Translations under genes and position numbers: made by a program | In this document: positions 16,733-25,042 of the stretch, one piece after another | Layout of the letters: every line of letters starts with the position of its first letter | Position numbering within the stretch: the first letter of the stretch is position 1 | The notes under the pieces: model-generated | Seen by the model: only the letters and a program-made list of their open reading frames with translations | What the model was told of the DNA's origin: nothing | Database searches by the model: none | DNA from: Eubacterium sp. UBA5416 | GTDB taxonomy: Bacteria; Bacillota; Clostridia; Lachnospirales; Lachnospiraceae | Reading direction: 5' to 3' | NCBI GenBank assembly: GCA_002409525.1 | Contig: DHNM01000040.1 | Span: 12,511-44,113, forward strand | DNA: 31,603 nt

Positions 16733-17612
16733 AGAAATGTTCCTCCTTATCGCCTAATATGGCAGTCCCAATCCCTTTATTTGTAAAGATCTCAAGCAGC
16801 AGACAGTGGGGAATCCTTCCATCCAGAATATGTACTCTGGATACATTATGCCTGAGTGCATCCCTGCAGTCAAGCAGCTTTGGTATCATTCCTCCGCCCA
16901 CATTTCCCGATCTGATCAAAGCATCTATTTCCTTTACATGCAGCTCACTGATCAGGCTTTCAGGGTTTTCGGGATCTTTATACACTCCTTCCATGTCTGT
17001 CAAAAAAGCAAGTTTCTCGGCTGATACTGCCTTGGCGATCGCACAGGCCGCATCGTCCGCATTGATATTATACGAATGAAACTCCTCATCCATCCCGATC
17101 GGGCAGACCACAGGCAGGAAGTCATTTTCCAGCAGATTCGAAAGGATCTTCGGGCAGACACTCTTAACCTCCCCCACATATCCGATATCTTTTCCATTCG
17201 AAAGCTTTCGACCTGCTTTTAGAAGTCGTCCGTCCTTTCCGCTGATTCCGACTGCCCTCACTCCGAGAGATTCAATCTGTGCCACCAGATCTTTATTTAC
17301 TTTGTTAAGCACCATCTCTGCAACTTCCATAGTATTTTCGTCTGTCACGCGGATACCATTTATAAACTGTGATTTCATTCCCAGCTTTTTTGACCAGCGG
17401 CTGATTACTTTTCCGCCTCCATGTACGATAATCGGTTTAAAACCTACCAGCTTTAATAAAACCACATCCTGCATCACAGATCTCGTAAGATTCTCATCTG
17501 ACATGACACTTCCGCCATATTTCACAACGATAATCTTACGGTTAAACCTTTGAATATAGGGAAGTGCCTCGATCAGCACTTTTGCTTTATCCAGATATTT
17601 TTGATTTACCAT
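16719..17612 (-). CDS. argB: Acetylglutamate kinase
   Basis: This kinase phosphorylates N-acetylglutamate with ATP. The 297-residue protein has the amino-acid-kinase motifs VKYGGSVM at 30-37 and IIVHGGGKVIS near 61-71, with the C-terminal GGGMIPKL. It carries the N-terminal helix (KAKVLIEALPYIQRF, residues 9-23) associated with hexameric, arginine-inhibited enzymes; with the ArgJ-based cyclic route this kinase is probably the feedback-controlled step (inference). GAAAGGGAG precedes ATG 17612. It lies 11 bp after argJ and overlaps argD. Confidence 0.96.
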   Translation of the reverse strand: MVNQKYLDKAKVLIEALPYIQRFNRKIIVVKYGGSVMSDENLTRSVMQDVVLLKLVGFKPIIVHGGGKVISRWSKKLGMKSQFINGIRVTDENTMEVAEMVLNKVNKDLVAQIESLGVRAVGISGKDGRLLKAGRKLSNGKDIGYVGEVKSVCPKILSNLLENDFLPVVCPIGMDEEFHSYNINADDAACAIAKAVSAEKLAFLTDMEGVYKDPENPESLISELHVKEIDALIRSGNVGGGMIPKLLDCRDALRHNVSRVHILDGRIPHCLLLEIFTNKGIGTAILGDKEEHFYEER

Positions 17613-17623
17613 GTAACTCCCTT

Positions 17624-18847
17624 TCAGCTTCTATAATCCGAGTTTATTTTGACATAGTCACACGTGAGATCACATCCCCAGGCTGTAGCAGAGGATTCTC
17701 CCATCTTCATATCACAGATAACGGTAACTTCCGGCTCTGAGAGAATCCTTGTGGCCTTCTCTTCATCAAATTGGACAGGTATACCGTCTTTCATGATCGT
17801 AATCCTTCCGGTAGTACTATCGAAAGACAAGTCGATCAAATCCGGGTCGAAGTTCACTCCTGAATATCCAAGTGCACATAAGACTCTCCCCCAGTTGGCA
17901 TCGTGACCGCAGATTGCAGCCTTTGTCAGATTGGAGGAAACAACTGATTTTGCGAGCCGCGCAGCGTCCGCTTTCGTCTTGGTACCCAGGACCTTCACCT
18001 CAAAGAGAGCCGTTGCACCCTCCCCGTCACCGGCAATCTTCTTCGCCAGAATCGTATTCAGCTTTAGAAGTGCATCAGCGAACAGGTGATATGCTTCACT
18101 TTTCTCTGTAATCCTGTCATTTTCCGCTGCTCCGTTTGCAAGCAGTAAAACCGTATCATTTGTCGAGGTATCTCCATCCACGGAAATCATGTTATAAGTG
18201 TCCTTTACAGTCTCAGACAAGGCCATCTGAAGCATTTCTGCCGAAATCGCAAGGTCCGTCGTGAGAAAGGAAAGCATCGTACACATATTCGGATGAATCA
18301 TGCCGGAGCCTTTACACATGCCACCCAGTGTCACAGTTTTTCTTCCTATTTTGAATGTAACCGCCGCCTCTTTTCTCTTCGTATCAGTGGTCATAATAGC
18401 TTCTGCCGCTTCTTTAGCGGACTTTCTGTCACTGTCAAGTTTTAAAGCAAGCATGGCAGCACCCGTCTTGATTTTATCGATTGGAATCTGCTTCCCAATC
18501 ACTCCAGTCGAGGTGATCAGGACAGCATCTTCCGGAATACCAAGCACATTCCCTGCCGCCTTCGCCGTCTCCCGGCAGATCTTATCGCCTTCTTTTCCGG
18601 TACATGCATTTGCAATACCACTGTTGCAGACAATCAGCCGGGCTTTTTTCCTCTCATTCACAATTTTCTGATCCCATATGACAGGAGCAGCCTTAACAAT
18701 ATTTGTGGTAAAGGTCCCTGCCACATCGGCGGGAACTCCGCTGAAAACAAAAGCCAGGTCTTTTCTGTTATTCTTTCTTATCCCTGTTGCGCCGCCGCAG
18801 GCTTTAAAGCCTTTCGCCGCGGTAACACCTCCATCAATAAATTTCAT
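17624..18847 (-). CDS. argJ: Glutamate N-acetyltransferase / amino-acid acetyltransferase (ornithine acetyltransferase)
   Basis: ArgJ moves the acetyl group from N-acetylornithine to glutamate, and bifunctional forms also use acetyl-CoA. The 407-residue precursor self-cleaves into two chains. The site is visible in KGSGMIHPNMCTMLSF, with nucleophile Thr190. The residue before it is Cys189, where most relatives have Ala. TSTGVIG at 112-118 and the GDGEGAT motif are conserved. AAAGGATG precedes ATG 18847. It lies 30 bp after argC and 11 bp before argB. Whether it is mono- or bifunctional cannot be read; no argA gene is in the window. Confidence 0.96.
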   Translation of the reverse strand: MKFIDGGVTAAKGFKACGGATGIRKNNRKDLAFVFSGVPADVAGTFTTNIVKAAPVIWDQKIVNERKKARLIVCNSGIANACTGKEGDKICRETAKAAGNVLGIPEDAVLITSTGVIGKQIPIDKIKTGAAMLALKLDSDRKSAKEAAEAIMTTDTKRKEAAVTFKIGRKTVTLGGMCKGSGMIHPNMCTMLSFLTTDLAISAEMLQMALSETVKDTYNMISVDGDTSTNDTVLLLANGAAENDRITEKSEAYHLFADALLKLNTILAKKIAGDGEGATALFEVKVLGTKTKADAARLAKSVVSSNLTKAAICGHDANWGRVLCALGYSGVNFDPDLIDLSFDSTTGRITIMKDGIPVQFDEEKATRILSEPEVTVICDMKMGESSATAWGCDLTCDYVKINSDYRS

Positions 18848-18877
18848 AAACTCATCCTTTCAGGCAGTTAAGTTTTT

Positions 18878-19918
18878 TTAAGGATATATGGGTGCCATGG
18901 TAAGCCCCTCATTTTCGGGAAAATTAAACAGGATGTTCATATTCTGAACCGCCTGGCCGGCCGCGCCCTTTACGAGGTTATCCAGTGCTCCCAAGATGAC
19001 AATTCTCCCTGTTCTCTCATCAATTTCAAAACTCAAGTCTACATAATTGCTGCCTCTCACCCACCTTGTCTCTGGACATACCCCCCGGTCTAACAATCGT
19101 ATGAATTGTTCTTTCTTATAGATATATTCATAGGCCGCCCTGACTTCGTCCCAAGTGACATCTTTAGCAAGTGATGCATAGGCTGTCACCAGTATTCCGC
19201 GGTTCATGGGAACCAGGTGAGGTGTAAATGTAATTTTAACGGGAGAACCTGCAGCATCAGAGAACTGTTCTTCTATTTCCGGTATATGTCTGTGTGAGGT
19301 CACCTGGTAAGCCCTGATGTTCTCATTTACCTCGCAGTACAGATTATCAAGTTTTGCTCCCCTCCCAGCTCCCGATGTTCCGGATTTTGCATCAATGATT
19401 ATTGTACGGCTGTCAATCAGCCCTTCTTTCAACAACGGATAAATCGCAAGCTCTGAGCATGTCGGGTAGCACCCCGGATTTGCCACAATCCTTGCACTCT
19501 TGATTGTCTCTCTATTGATTTCGCAGAGCCCGTAAGCTGCTTCCTCTATATACTGAGGAGAATTATGTGTTAACTGATACCATTTCTCATATGCCAGGAC
19601 ATCTTTGATCCGAAAATCTGCGCTAAGATCAATCACTTTCGTCCTGCTTAGAATTGCCTCACTGAGTCTTGAAGCCAGAAACCCCTGTGGCGCTGCCGTA
19701 AAAATAATATCCACCTCATCTGCCAGCTGCTCTAAATCCTCATCTATACATTCGGCATCTACAATCTGGAACATATTACGATAAACTTCCTGATATTTTA
19801 CTCCTGCATAGCTCTGACTTCCATACCACACAAGATCCACCCCCTTATGTCCCAGCAGCAGCCTTACAAGTTCCCCGCCCGCATAACCTGTAGATCCGAT
19901 AATTCCGGCTTTGATCAT
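18878..19918 (-). CDS. argC: N-acetyl-gamma-glutamyl-phosphate reductase
   Basis: This enzyme reduces N-acetylglutamyl phosphate to the semialdehyde with NADPH. The 346-residue protein has the N-terminal nucleotide-binding loop GIIGSTGYAGGELVRLL, the catalytic Cys150 in VANPGCYPT, and HRHIPEIEEQ and HLVPMNRGI in the dimer/catalytic domain. AAAGGAAG precedes ATG 19918. It heads argCJBD and faces argG across a 221-bp gap with ArgR-like half-sites. Confidence 0.97.
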   Translation of the reverse strand: MIKAGIIGSTGYAGGELVRLLLGHKGVDLVWYGSQSYAGVKYQEVYRNMFQIVDAECIDEDLEQLADEVDIIFTAAPQGFLASRLSEAILSRTKVIDLSADFRIKDVLAYEKWYQLTHNSPQYIEEAAYGLCEINRETIKSARIVANPGCYPTCSELAIYPLLKEGLIDSRTIIIDAKSGTSGAGRGAKLDNLYCEVNENIRAYQVTSHRHIPEIEEQFSDAAGSPVKITFTPHLVPMNRGILVTAYASLAKDVTWDEVRAAYEYIYKKEQFIRLLDRGVCPETRWVRGSNYVDLSFEIDERTGRIVILGALDNLVKGAAGQAVQNMNILFNFPENEGLTMAPIYP

Positions 19919-19974
19919 TTTACTAATCGCTTCCTTTCTTAAATTTTTTTATTCCTATCATCATACTCTTTATC

Positions 19975-20055
19975 TGCATATTATGCAATAGCAATGTATA
20001 TTTTAATTTAATATTGCATATTTATCGATTTTGGTGTATATTAATGAAGTATACA
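19975..20055. promoter_or_regulatory. Putative ArgR operator cluster between argC and argG
   Basis: This AT-rich gap carries repeated ArgR-like half-sites: TGCATATTATGCA (19975-19987), TGTATA (19995-20000), TGCATA (20015-20020), and an inverted pair TGTATA (20035-20040) / TATACA (20050-20055). ARG boxes are imperfect AT-rich palindromes of the kind TGNATA..TATNCA. A possible argG promoter (TTTTGG at 20029-20034, 17 bp, TACAAT at 20052-20057) overlaps the last pair, so repression of both divergent units by arginine-bound ArgR is plausible. No argR gene lies in the window. Confidence 0.6.
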
Positions 20056-20070
20056 ATAATTTTAATACTT

Positions 20071-20113
20071 TATGATACACGGATTGCTCTGCACTTTTGA
20101 CCCTTGTATCATA
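20071..20113. repeat. Complete 43-bp dispersed inverted-repeat element
   Basis: Arms TATGATACA (20071-20079) and TGTATCATA (20105-20113) are perfectly complementary over 9 bp, enclosing a core with CGGATTGCTC and TTTTGACCC. The copy at 6846-6888 shares arm sequence, length and core. It lies between the argG promoter candidate and the argG ribosome binding site, so it would form a hairpin in the argG 5' leader. Confidence 0.8.
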
Positions 20114-20139
20114 TCAAACATTCGGGAGGATATTAGAAG

Positions 20140-21366
20140 ATGAAAGAAAAAGTGATTTTAGCATATTCAGGCGGGCTTGATACAACTGCAATTATCCCTT
20201 GGCTGAAAGAGAATTTCGATTATGAAGTAATTTGCTGCTGTGTAAACTGTGGTCAGGGAAATGAGCTGGATGGGCTGGAGGAAAGAGCAAAACTATCCGG
20301 AGCGTCAAAATTATATATAGAAAATATCATTGATGAATTCTGTGATGATTATATCATGCCCTGTGTAAAGGCAGGTGCTGTTTACGAGCACAAATATCTT
20401 CTTGGCACCTCCATGGCGCGTCCGGTTATCGCGAAAAAGCTCGTAGAGATTGCAAGAAAAGAAAATGCCAGTGCCATCTGCCATGGAGCCACAGGAAAGG
20501 GAAATGATCAGATTCGTTTTGAGCTTGGGATCAAGGCCCTCGCACCCGATCTGAAAATCATCGCCCCCTGGCGTATGACAGATATCTGGACCATGCAGTC
20601 ACGTGAAGATGAAATTGAATATTGTCATCAGCGTGGGATCGATCTTCCCTTCTCTACAGATTCCAGTTACAGCCGCGATCGTAATCTGTGGCATATCAGC
20701 CATGAAGGTCTTGAACTTGAAGATCCGTCCAGCGAACCGAATTACGATCATATGCTCGTACTCGGAGTGACACCTGAGATGGCACCTGATAAAGGTGAAA
20801 TCCTTACTATGACTTTTGAAAAAGGTATTCCAAAAACTTTAAATGGAAATTCCATGAAAGTTTCTGAAATCATCACAGAGCTTAACAAACTGGGTGGAAA
20901 ACATGGGATTGGAATCGCCGACATTGTCGAAAACCGTGTCGTGGGTATGAAATCACGCGGAGTCTATGAAACACCCGGAGGCACAATTCTGATGGCAGCT
21001 CACGATCAGCTGGAAGAATTAATTCTTGACCGCGAAACGATGGAGACCAAGAAGAAACTTGGCAGCCAGTTTGCACAGATTGTATACGAGGGAAAATGGT
21101 TTACTCCGCTGCGCGAGGCCATCCAGGCGTTTGTAGATGTGACACAGGAGTACGTGACAGGTGAGGTTAAATTCAAACTATATAAAGGAAATATCATAAA
21201 AGCCGGAACGACTTCTCCATACAGCTTATACGACGAATCGCTTGCATCCTTTACAACAGGTGAATTGTACGATCATCACGATGCCGAGGGATTCATCACT
21301 CTTTTCGGCCTGCCCCTTAAAGTGAGAGCTATGAAAATGAAAGATGCGGGAGAGAAGGAAAAATAG
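20140..21366 (+). CDS. argG: Argininosuccinate synthase
   Basis: This enzyme joins citrulline and aspartate with ATP to give argininosuccinate. The 408-residue protein has the N-type ATP pyrophosphatase loop AYSGGLDTTAIIPWL (8-22) and HGATGKGNDQIRFE, both signatures of the family, and normal length. GGGAGG precedes ATG 20140. It is divergent from argCJBD; argH, the usual partner, does not follow, and a strong terminator ends the unit. argF is also absent from the window. Confidence 0.98.
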   Translation: MKEKVILAYSGGLDTTAIIPWLKENFDYEVICCCVNCGQGNELDGLEERAKLSGASKLYIENIIDEFCDDYIMPCVKAGAVYEHKYLLGTSMARPVIAKKLVEIARKENASAICHGATGKGNDQIRFELGIKALAPDLKIIAPWRMTDIWTMQSREDEIEYCHQRGIDLPFSTDSSYSRDRNLWHISHEGLELEDPSSEPNYDHMLVLGVTPEMAPDKGEILTMTFEKGIPKTLNGNSMKVSEIITELNKLGGKHGIGIADIVENRVVGMKSRGVYETPGGTILMAAHDQLEELILDRETMETKKKLGSQFAQIVYEGKWFTPLREAIQAFVDVTQEYVTGEVKFKLYKGNIIKAGTTSPYSLYDESLASFTTGELYDHHDAEGFITLFGLPLKVRAMKMKDAGEKEK

Positions 21367-21399
21367 GAATCAAAGAAAACGACCAACATATAACAGGAA

Positions 21400-21448
21400 A
21401 ATGGTACATTCCCGGAGATTTATTTCCTCTGGAATGTACCATTTTTTT
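21400..21448. terminator. Rho-independent terminator after argG, possibly bidirectional
   Basis: AATGGTACATTCC (21400-21412) pairs with GGAATGTACCATT (21431-21443), a perfect 13-bp stem with an 18-base loop, followed by a run of seven T on the plus strand. On the minus strand the stem is followed by the TTTTCC-type complement of the A-rich upstream flank, so it may also end the MFS-terminated operon. Confidence 0.92.
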
Positions 21449-21457
21449 GATGCATGA

Positions 21458-22675
21458 TCACGGTTTTTTGATTCTTTTGGCAATAACGGTGCCGACCGCC
21501 AGTGCACATACCAGAACAATGAGAGTGCTCAGGTAAGACCCGCTTTTATCATAGAGCAGGCCGGCAATAGTGCTTCCGAATGAAGCGACAAACAGATTCA
21601 TATTCATGATGGGAAAATTCACACCATAATTCCTTTTTCCATAGAAATCACCGACGAATGCTGAATTCGTGGTAGGTACTCCGCCGTAAGCCAGTCCGGT
21701 TATGATAAATCCAATCACCAGAACTGCAAAGTTTCCGGTGACAATGGAGAGAATCATAAGAGCAACAGCCGTGAAATACAAAATTTCATTGATGATCATT
21801 GTCCTGACACGCCCGGCCTTGTCGTACGTTCCGCCGAATAGAACACGTCCCACACCATTAAAGACAGAGATCAGACCGACAGCGGTTGAAACCACGCCTG
21901 CAGAAGCGGTCGGAGAGACTTCCTCCACCATTCCGCCGGCCTGTGCAATCACGGCAAGCCCGGCTGCGGAGAGCAGAACAGACCAGATGAAGTACAGCCA
22001 GAAAGATGGCCTTTTTACCATCTGACCGGGATTCATATCACCAAAGGATACTTCGCTGCCCTCCTGGTTATTTCCTTCAGAGCGAGGAGCGAAAGCCTTC
22101 ATTTCTTCTTGTGACGGCTTTCTTATGAAAACAGCACCGATCAGGAGCACAACAAATACGATTACACCCATGGTCCAAAGCGAGGTTCGAAATGCCTCTC
22201 CACTTCCGGTATATGCCTGATAGACCTTTCCGATTACAAAACTGCCTATTCCAAATCCCATCAGAAGAATTCCTGAAATAAGACCCGGTTTGTCCGGGAA
22301 GAATTTTGTGACACTGCCCATAACAGTATTATAGGCAAATCCGGAAGCTGTCCCGGCCAAAACACCATATCCAAGGTAGAGCGCCGGAAGTGAATTCATT
22401 CTTGAGGCGATATAAAATCCGCCCAGAAATAAGAAGGCGGAAATGACCAGATTAATCTTAATATTTATTTTTTCGGATAAAAGGCCCGACACAAACCCAC
22501 CCAGACAGAAAAACATCATACAAATTGTAAAAGTCAGGGAAAGGCCTGCACTGGTCCAATCAGTAAAATATGCGGCAATTGGCCTGGAGAGTACACTCCA
22601 GGCATAGATCAGTCCAGCGAACAACAGAACAAAAACGCCAATTGCCGCATGAAACCAACGATTCTTTTGTTTCAT
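21458..22675 (-). CDS. MFS transporter, OFA (oxalate/formate antiporter) family type
   Basis: This 405-residue, 12-helix permease resembles the OFA branch of the major facilitator superfamily. It begins WFHAAIGVFVLLFAGLIYAWSVLSRPI, has the LSEKINIKIN loop after helix 2, and the late GLAYGGVPTTNSAFVGDFYGKRNYGVNF region. An upstream in-frame ATG exists at 22771, but AAGGAG at suitable distance supports ATG 22675, 13 bp after the upstream gene. OFA members carry small organic anions such as oxalate, formate or other carboxylates. As last gene of the long operon it probably imports the pathway substrate or exchanges it for a product (inference). Confidence 0.88.
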   Translation of the reverse strand: MKQKNRWFHAAIGVFVLLFAGLIYAWSVLSRPIAAYFTDWTSAGLSLTFTICMMFFCLGGFVSGLLSEKINIKINLVISAFLFLGGFYIASRMNSLPALYLGYGVLAGTASGFAYNTVMGSVTKFFPDKPGLISGILLMGFGIGSFVIGKVYQAYTGSGEAFRTSLWTMGVIVFVVLLIGAVFIRKPSQEEMKAFAPRSEGNNQEGSEVSFGDMNPGQMVKRPSFWLYFIWSVLLSAAGLAVIAQAGGMVEEVSPTASAGVVSTAVGLISVFNGVGRVLFGGTYDKAGRVRTMIINEILYFTAVALMILSIVTGNFAVLVIGFIITGLAYGGVPTTNSAFVGDFYGKRNYGVNFPIMNMNLFVASFGSTIAGLLYDKSGSYLSTLIVLVCALAVGTVIAKRIKKP

Positions 22676-22688
22676 GTATAAAAACTCC

Positions 22689-23525
22689 TTATCTTCTCGG
22701 GATATATCCTCTGTACTGATGCAGTGCATCGCAGGTTGGATAATCAGTGACAAAGATACCTCGGATTTCATATCCGGATTTCAGATATGGGAAAACATCC
22801 CCTTCTTTCGCCCAAGATGGTCTGGCAATCCTGCCGGCAGTCTCAACAGCCAGATGATTCCACGCTGTCGGGCCTGTAAACCACATCTCGACAACTCTGC
22901 TCATCGGACAGTCATTGACATCCTGCATTACCTTACTTGTCAGAATTCTGGTACAGCAGCTGTTATTCTTAAAGTGTGGGAAGACTTCATGAAACAGCCA
23001 TTTATCTCCTTCTTCCTGAGACACTCCTTCCGGATAACGAAGTGCAAAGTTCCAGCGATAGTTGACGCCATCTTCCAGTGTACGGCCGGTACCTTTGATA
23101 TCCTCTTCCCACCACATCGGGCAGAACGCAAAGACAAACGGAGGGCATCCATTGTCACCGCCTGTCGCTCTCGCATCGTCTCCCGAAAGATTAGCATCTC
23201 CGGCAGTCAGCGGAACGGTCCCCTGCCACTTCATAGCTTCAACCGGCATATATTCCTGGAAAGTCTTTACCTTTAAAGCAGGGTCCATAATGTTCACAAG
23301 CCAGTGATGCTCTGTCAGCTGCATACGGGCTGTTCCAAACTTCTCACCACCCTTTGGTGTCGGCAGTGCATTGTAGAAATCATATTTGGTACAGTAGGGC
23401 TCAAACTGAGAGATACTTTCCGGAATATGATGGAAATACAGCCAATGCTGTAATAAGTGTCTATATTCTTCGTCAACCACATCAACATAGATAAAACTAC
23501 GCATAGGATTAAATTCAACTGGCAT
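22689..23525 (-). CDS. Tandem EthD-like (dimeric alpha/beta-barrel fold) protein, function unknown
   Basis: I do not recognise a characterised family. The 278 residues look like two related ferredoxin-like modules. The N-half (about 8-100) has FIYVDVVDEEYRHLLQHWLYFHHIPE and the C-half (about 155-265) has YRWNFALRYPEG, GDKWLFHEVFPHF and SRVVEMWFTGPTAWN. Both halves carry a WL(Y/F)..H motif (Trp28/His32-His33 and Trp176/His179) after the first strand, as in EthD/Dabb-type monooxygenases and lyases. Cys-Pro and Trp pairs (CPMWWEED, 135-142) lie between them. GGAGG precedes ATG 23525. Neighbours are DUF1097, a flavoprotein and an MFS permease, so an enzyme acting on the transported compound is likely. 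Activity unknown; fold call is by eye. Confidence 0.55.
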   Translation of the reverse strand: MPVEFNPMRSFIYVDVVDEEYRHLLQHWLYFHHIPESISQFEPYCTKYDFYNALPTPKGGEKFGTARMQLTEHHWLVNIMDPALKVKTFQEYMPVEAMKWQGTVPLTAGDANLSGDDARATGGDNGCPPFVFAFCPMWWEEDIKGTGRTLEDGVNYRWNFALRYPEGVSQEEGDKWLFHEVFPHFKNNSCCTRILTSKVMQDVNDCPMSRVVEMWFTGPTAWNHLAVETAGRIARPSWAKEGDVFPYLKSGYEIRGIFVTDYPTCDALHQYRGYIPRR

Positions 23526-23540
23526 ATCTTAATTCCTCCA

Positions 23541-24038
23541 TTAATTATCTTTGGTTAATACCTTCACAAATAAATTTACACCAACCCCTACATACCAGAC
23601 ACCGACAGCCATCGCCGCCGCAATCTGAAGAGGTAGTGTTTTATCAGCTCTTAAAAGTTCGGGTGACATCAGACTTAATCCAATCGCCCATCCGGATAAC
23701 CATGCCGGAAGGTAGATATATTGATCAAGCAGTGATGCTATAATAACTGCAAGAAATCCAAAAACAGCTAATGTCATATATAATTCAACATTTTCATTCC
23801 ACGAAAGGGTGCTCATAACCCGGAGGGCAAGAACAGCCCAGAAATCTCCGCACCAGAATCCAATCATGGTTTTCAGTCCATCTTTTACCGTCCCGCGGCC
23901 TGCCACATAAACTCCGGCACAGATCAGTGCCACCGCTCCGCATTTTACTCCCAGATAGGGCGCTGCGACCGCCCAGATGGGCGGAAACAGTGCGATTCCA
24001 AGAGCAAGAGCCAATATGTTTCTTGCTTTACTATTCAT
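23541..24038 (-). CDS. DUF1097 family membrane protein
   Basis: This 165-residue protein has about five hydrophobic segments (7-27, 33-48, 62-78, 87-105, 112-160 region). It begins ARNILALALGIALFPPIWAVAAPYLGVKCG and has the GFWCGDFWAVLALRVM stretch, typical of DUF1097 proteins, which have no proven function. Its start lies 3 bp after the flavoprotein stop with a weak ribosome site, implying coupled translation. It might help the MFS permease or form a channel; there is no direct evidence. Confidence 0.75.
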   Translation of the reverse strand: MNSKARNILALALGIALFPPIWAVAAPYLGVKCGAVALICAGVYVAGRGTVKDGLKTMIGFWCGDFWAVLALRVMSTLSWNENVELYMTLAVFGFLAVIIASLLDQYIYLPAWLSGWAIGLSLMSPELLRADKTLPLQIAAAMAVGVWYVGVGVNLFVKVLTKDN

Positions 24039-24041
24039 AGA

Positions 24042-24980
24042 TTACTCTGCGTCAGGATGAATTGGAGTAATGAAATCTGTGTATTTTTTCTTACGTGTTT
24101 TAAACTCTTGTGTCTGACGCACCTTCATAAAGTTACCTTCCATTTTCTGAATATCTTTACCATGGATAAACTTCCCGGGTAGGGTGTCATGAGCATGCTC
24201 AAGCTGATCTTCCGGGAATTTAAATTTATATCCGCCGTCTTCAACTTCTATTTCGCCAACCATACCACACTGGGCACAGATTGCCTTTGTGGAACCCGGT
24301 TCAAGATAAAACAATTTGTTGTGGCAGTGTGGGCAGACGCCTTCTTCACCTTTATACTCGGCATGTTCAATGTCTTTTGCAGCATTTGCAAGATTAACAC
24401 CGATCTGATGGACTTCTGCAAGTCTCTCATCATCCATCAGAATTTCCTTAGCCCACGGGTACCATTTATTGTCAATCACTTTATACATGTCAACCAATGC
24501 GTGCATGGCATGCTCGCACTGTACTCTGGTTCCCCAGTCAGATCCGCCAACACCAAGATAAGAGATTACCTTGTCCTCAAGAATTCTCGGATCCGGAATC
24601 TTACCGCCGTTTTCTTCTGCAAGCTTAGTTCCGATGATATTGTTTCCACGATCCATTCTGGGCCCGAAACGATCCATAAATGTATGGAAAAGTCCTGAAG
24701 CGCCCTCCTCAAAGATCGGGTCTGAGATGAGCACACCGTCGGCATCCAGGATCCTGTCACGTACCCAGTCAAAATCGTCTTTCAGGATGCAGATATTACC
24801 TTTTCCTGATGTGAGTGCTCTCGAACAGGCGCAGCAGCCGGTGCAGTGTTTGATATCAAGTTCAGACATTCTGATAAATTCAACATCGGCACCACTTTCT
24901 TTAGCTCCCATCAATGCTTCGATGCAAAGTGAATCATTCGTACCGTTTTTCGTTCCAAAGGAAAGTCCTAAAATTTTCAT
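24042..24980 (-). CDS. Iron-sulfur flavoprotein (NADPH-dependent FMN reductase fold) with C-terminal zinc ribbon
   Basis: This 312-residue protein has a flavodoxin-like FMN-binding domain (about 1-170), starting KILGLSFGTKNGTNDSL, whose loop resembles the FMN phosphate site. A cysteine cluster Cys46-Cys49-Cys50-Cys52 plus Cys64 resembles the 4Fe-4S motif of Isf flavoproteins, although the last spacing (11) is longer than usual. A zinc-ribbon-like pair CPHC (216-219) and CAQC (235-238) follows, then a basic tail. The first ATG is at 24992, but AAAGGA favours ATG 24980. It probably moves electrons from ferredoxin or NAD(P)H to a small substrate. It lies 62 bp after buk with no hairpin between, so may be cotranscribed with the oxidoreductase genes. 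Confidence 0.8.
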   Translation of the reverse strand: MKILGLSFGTKNGTNDSLCIEALMGAKESGADVEFIRMSELDIKHCTGCCACSRALTSGKGNICILKDDFDWVRDRILDADGVLISDPIFEEGASGLFHTFMDRFGPRMDRGNNIIGTKLAEENGGKIPDPRILEDKVISYLGVGGSDWGTRVQCEHAMHALVDMYKVIDNKWYPWAKEILMDDERLAEVHQIGVNLANAAKDIEHAEYKGEEGVCPHCHNKLFYLEPGSTKAICAQCGMVGEIEVEDGGYKFKFPEDQLEHAHDTLPGKFIHGKDIQKMEGNFMKVRQTQEFKTRKKKYTDFITPIHPDAE

Positions 24981-25042
24981 ATTAATATTCATCCTTTTCT
25001 TTTTCTATTAGATTTTTTCATTCTCTTTTGTTTACGTGGTAT

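Noticed and set aside
19919..20139. T-box or riboswitch control of the arg genes
   Set aside because: No specifier loop, T-box sequence or terminator/antiterminator pair was seen; the gap is mostly AT-rich half-sites and a dispersed element.
22689..23525. Phloretin hydrolase / DAPG hydrolase (PhlG family)
   Set aside because: Length (278) and the transporter neighbour fit, and WLYFHH recalls the WWFAWH motif, but the rest of the protein looks like duplicated EthD modules and the zinc-ligand pattern could not be matched.
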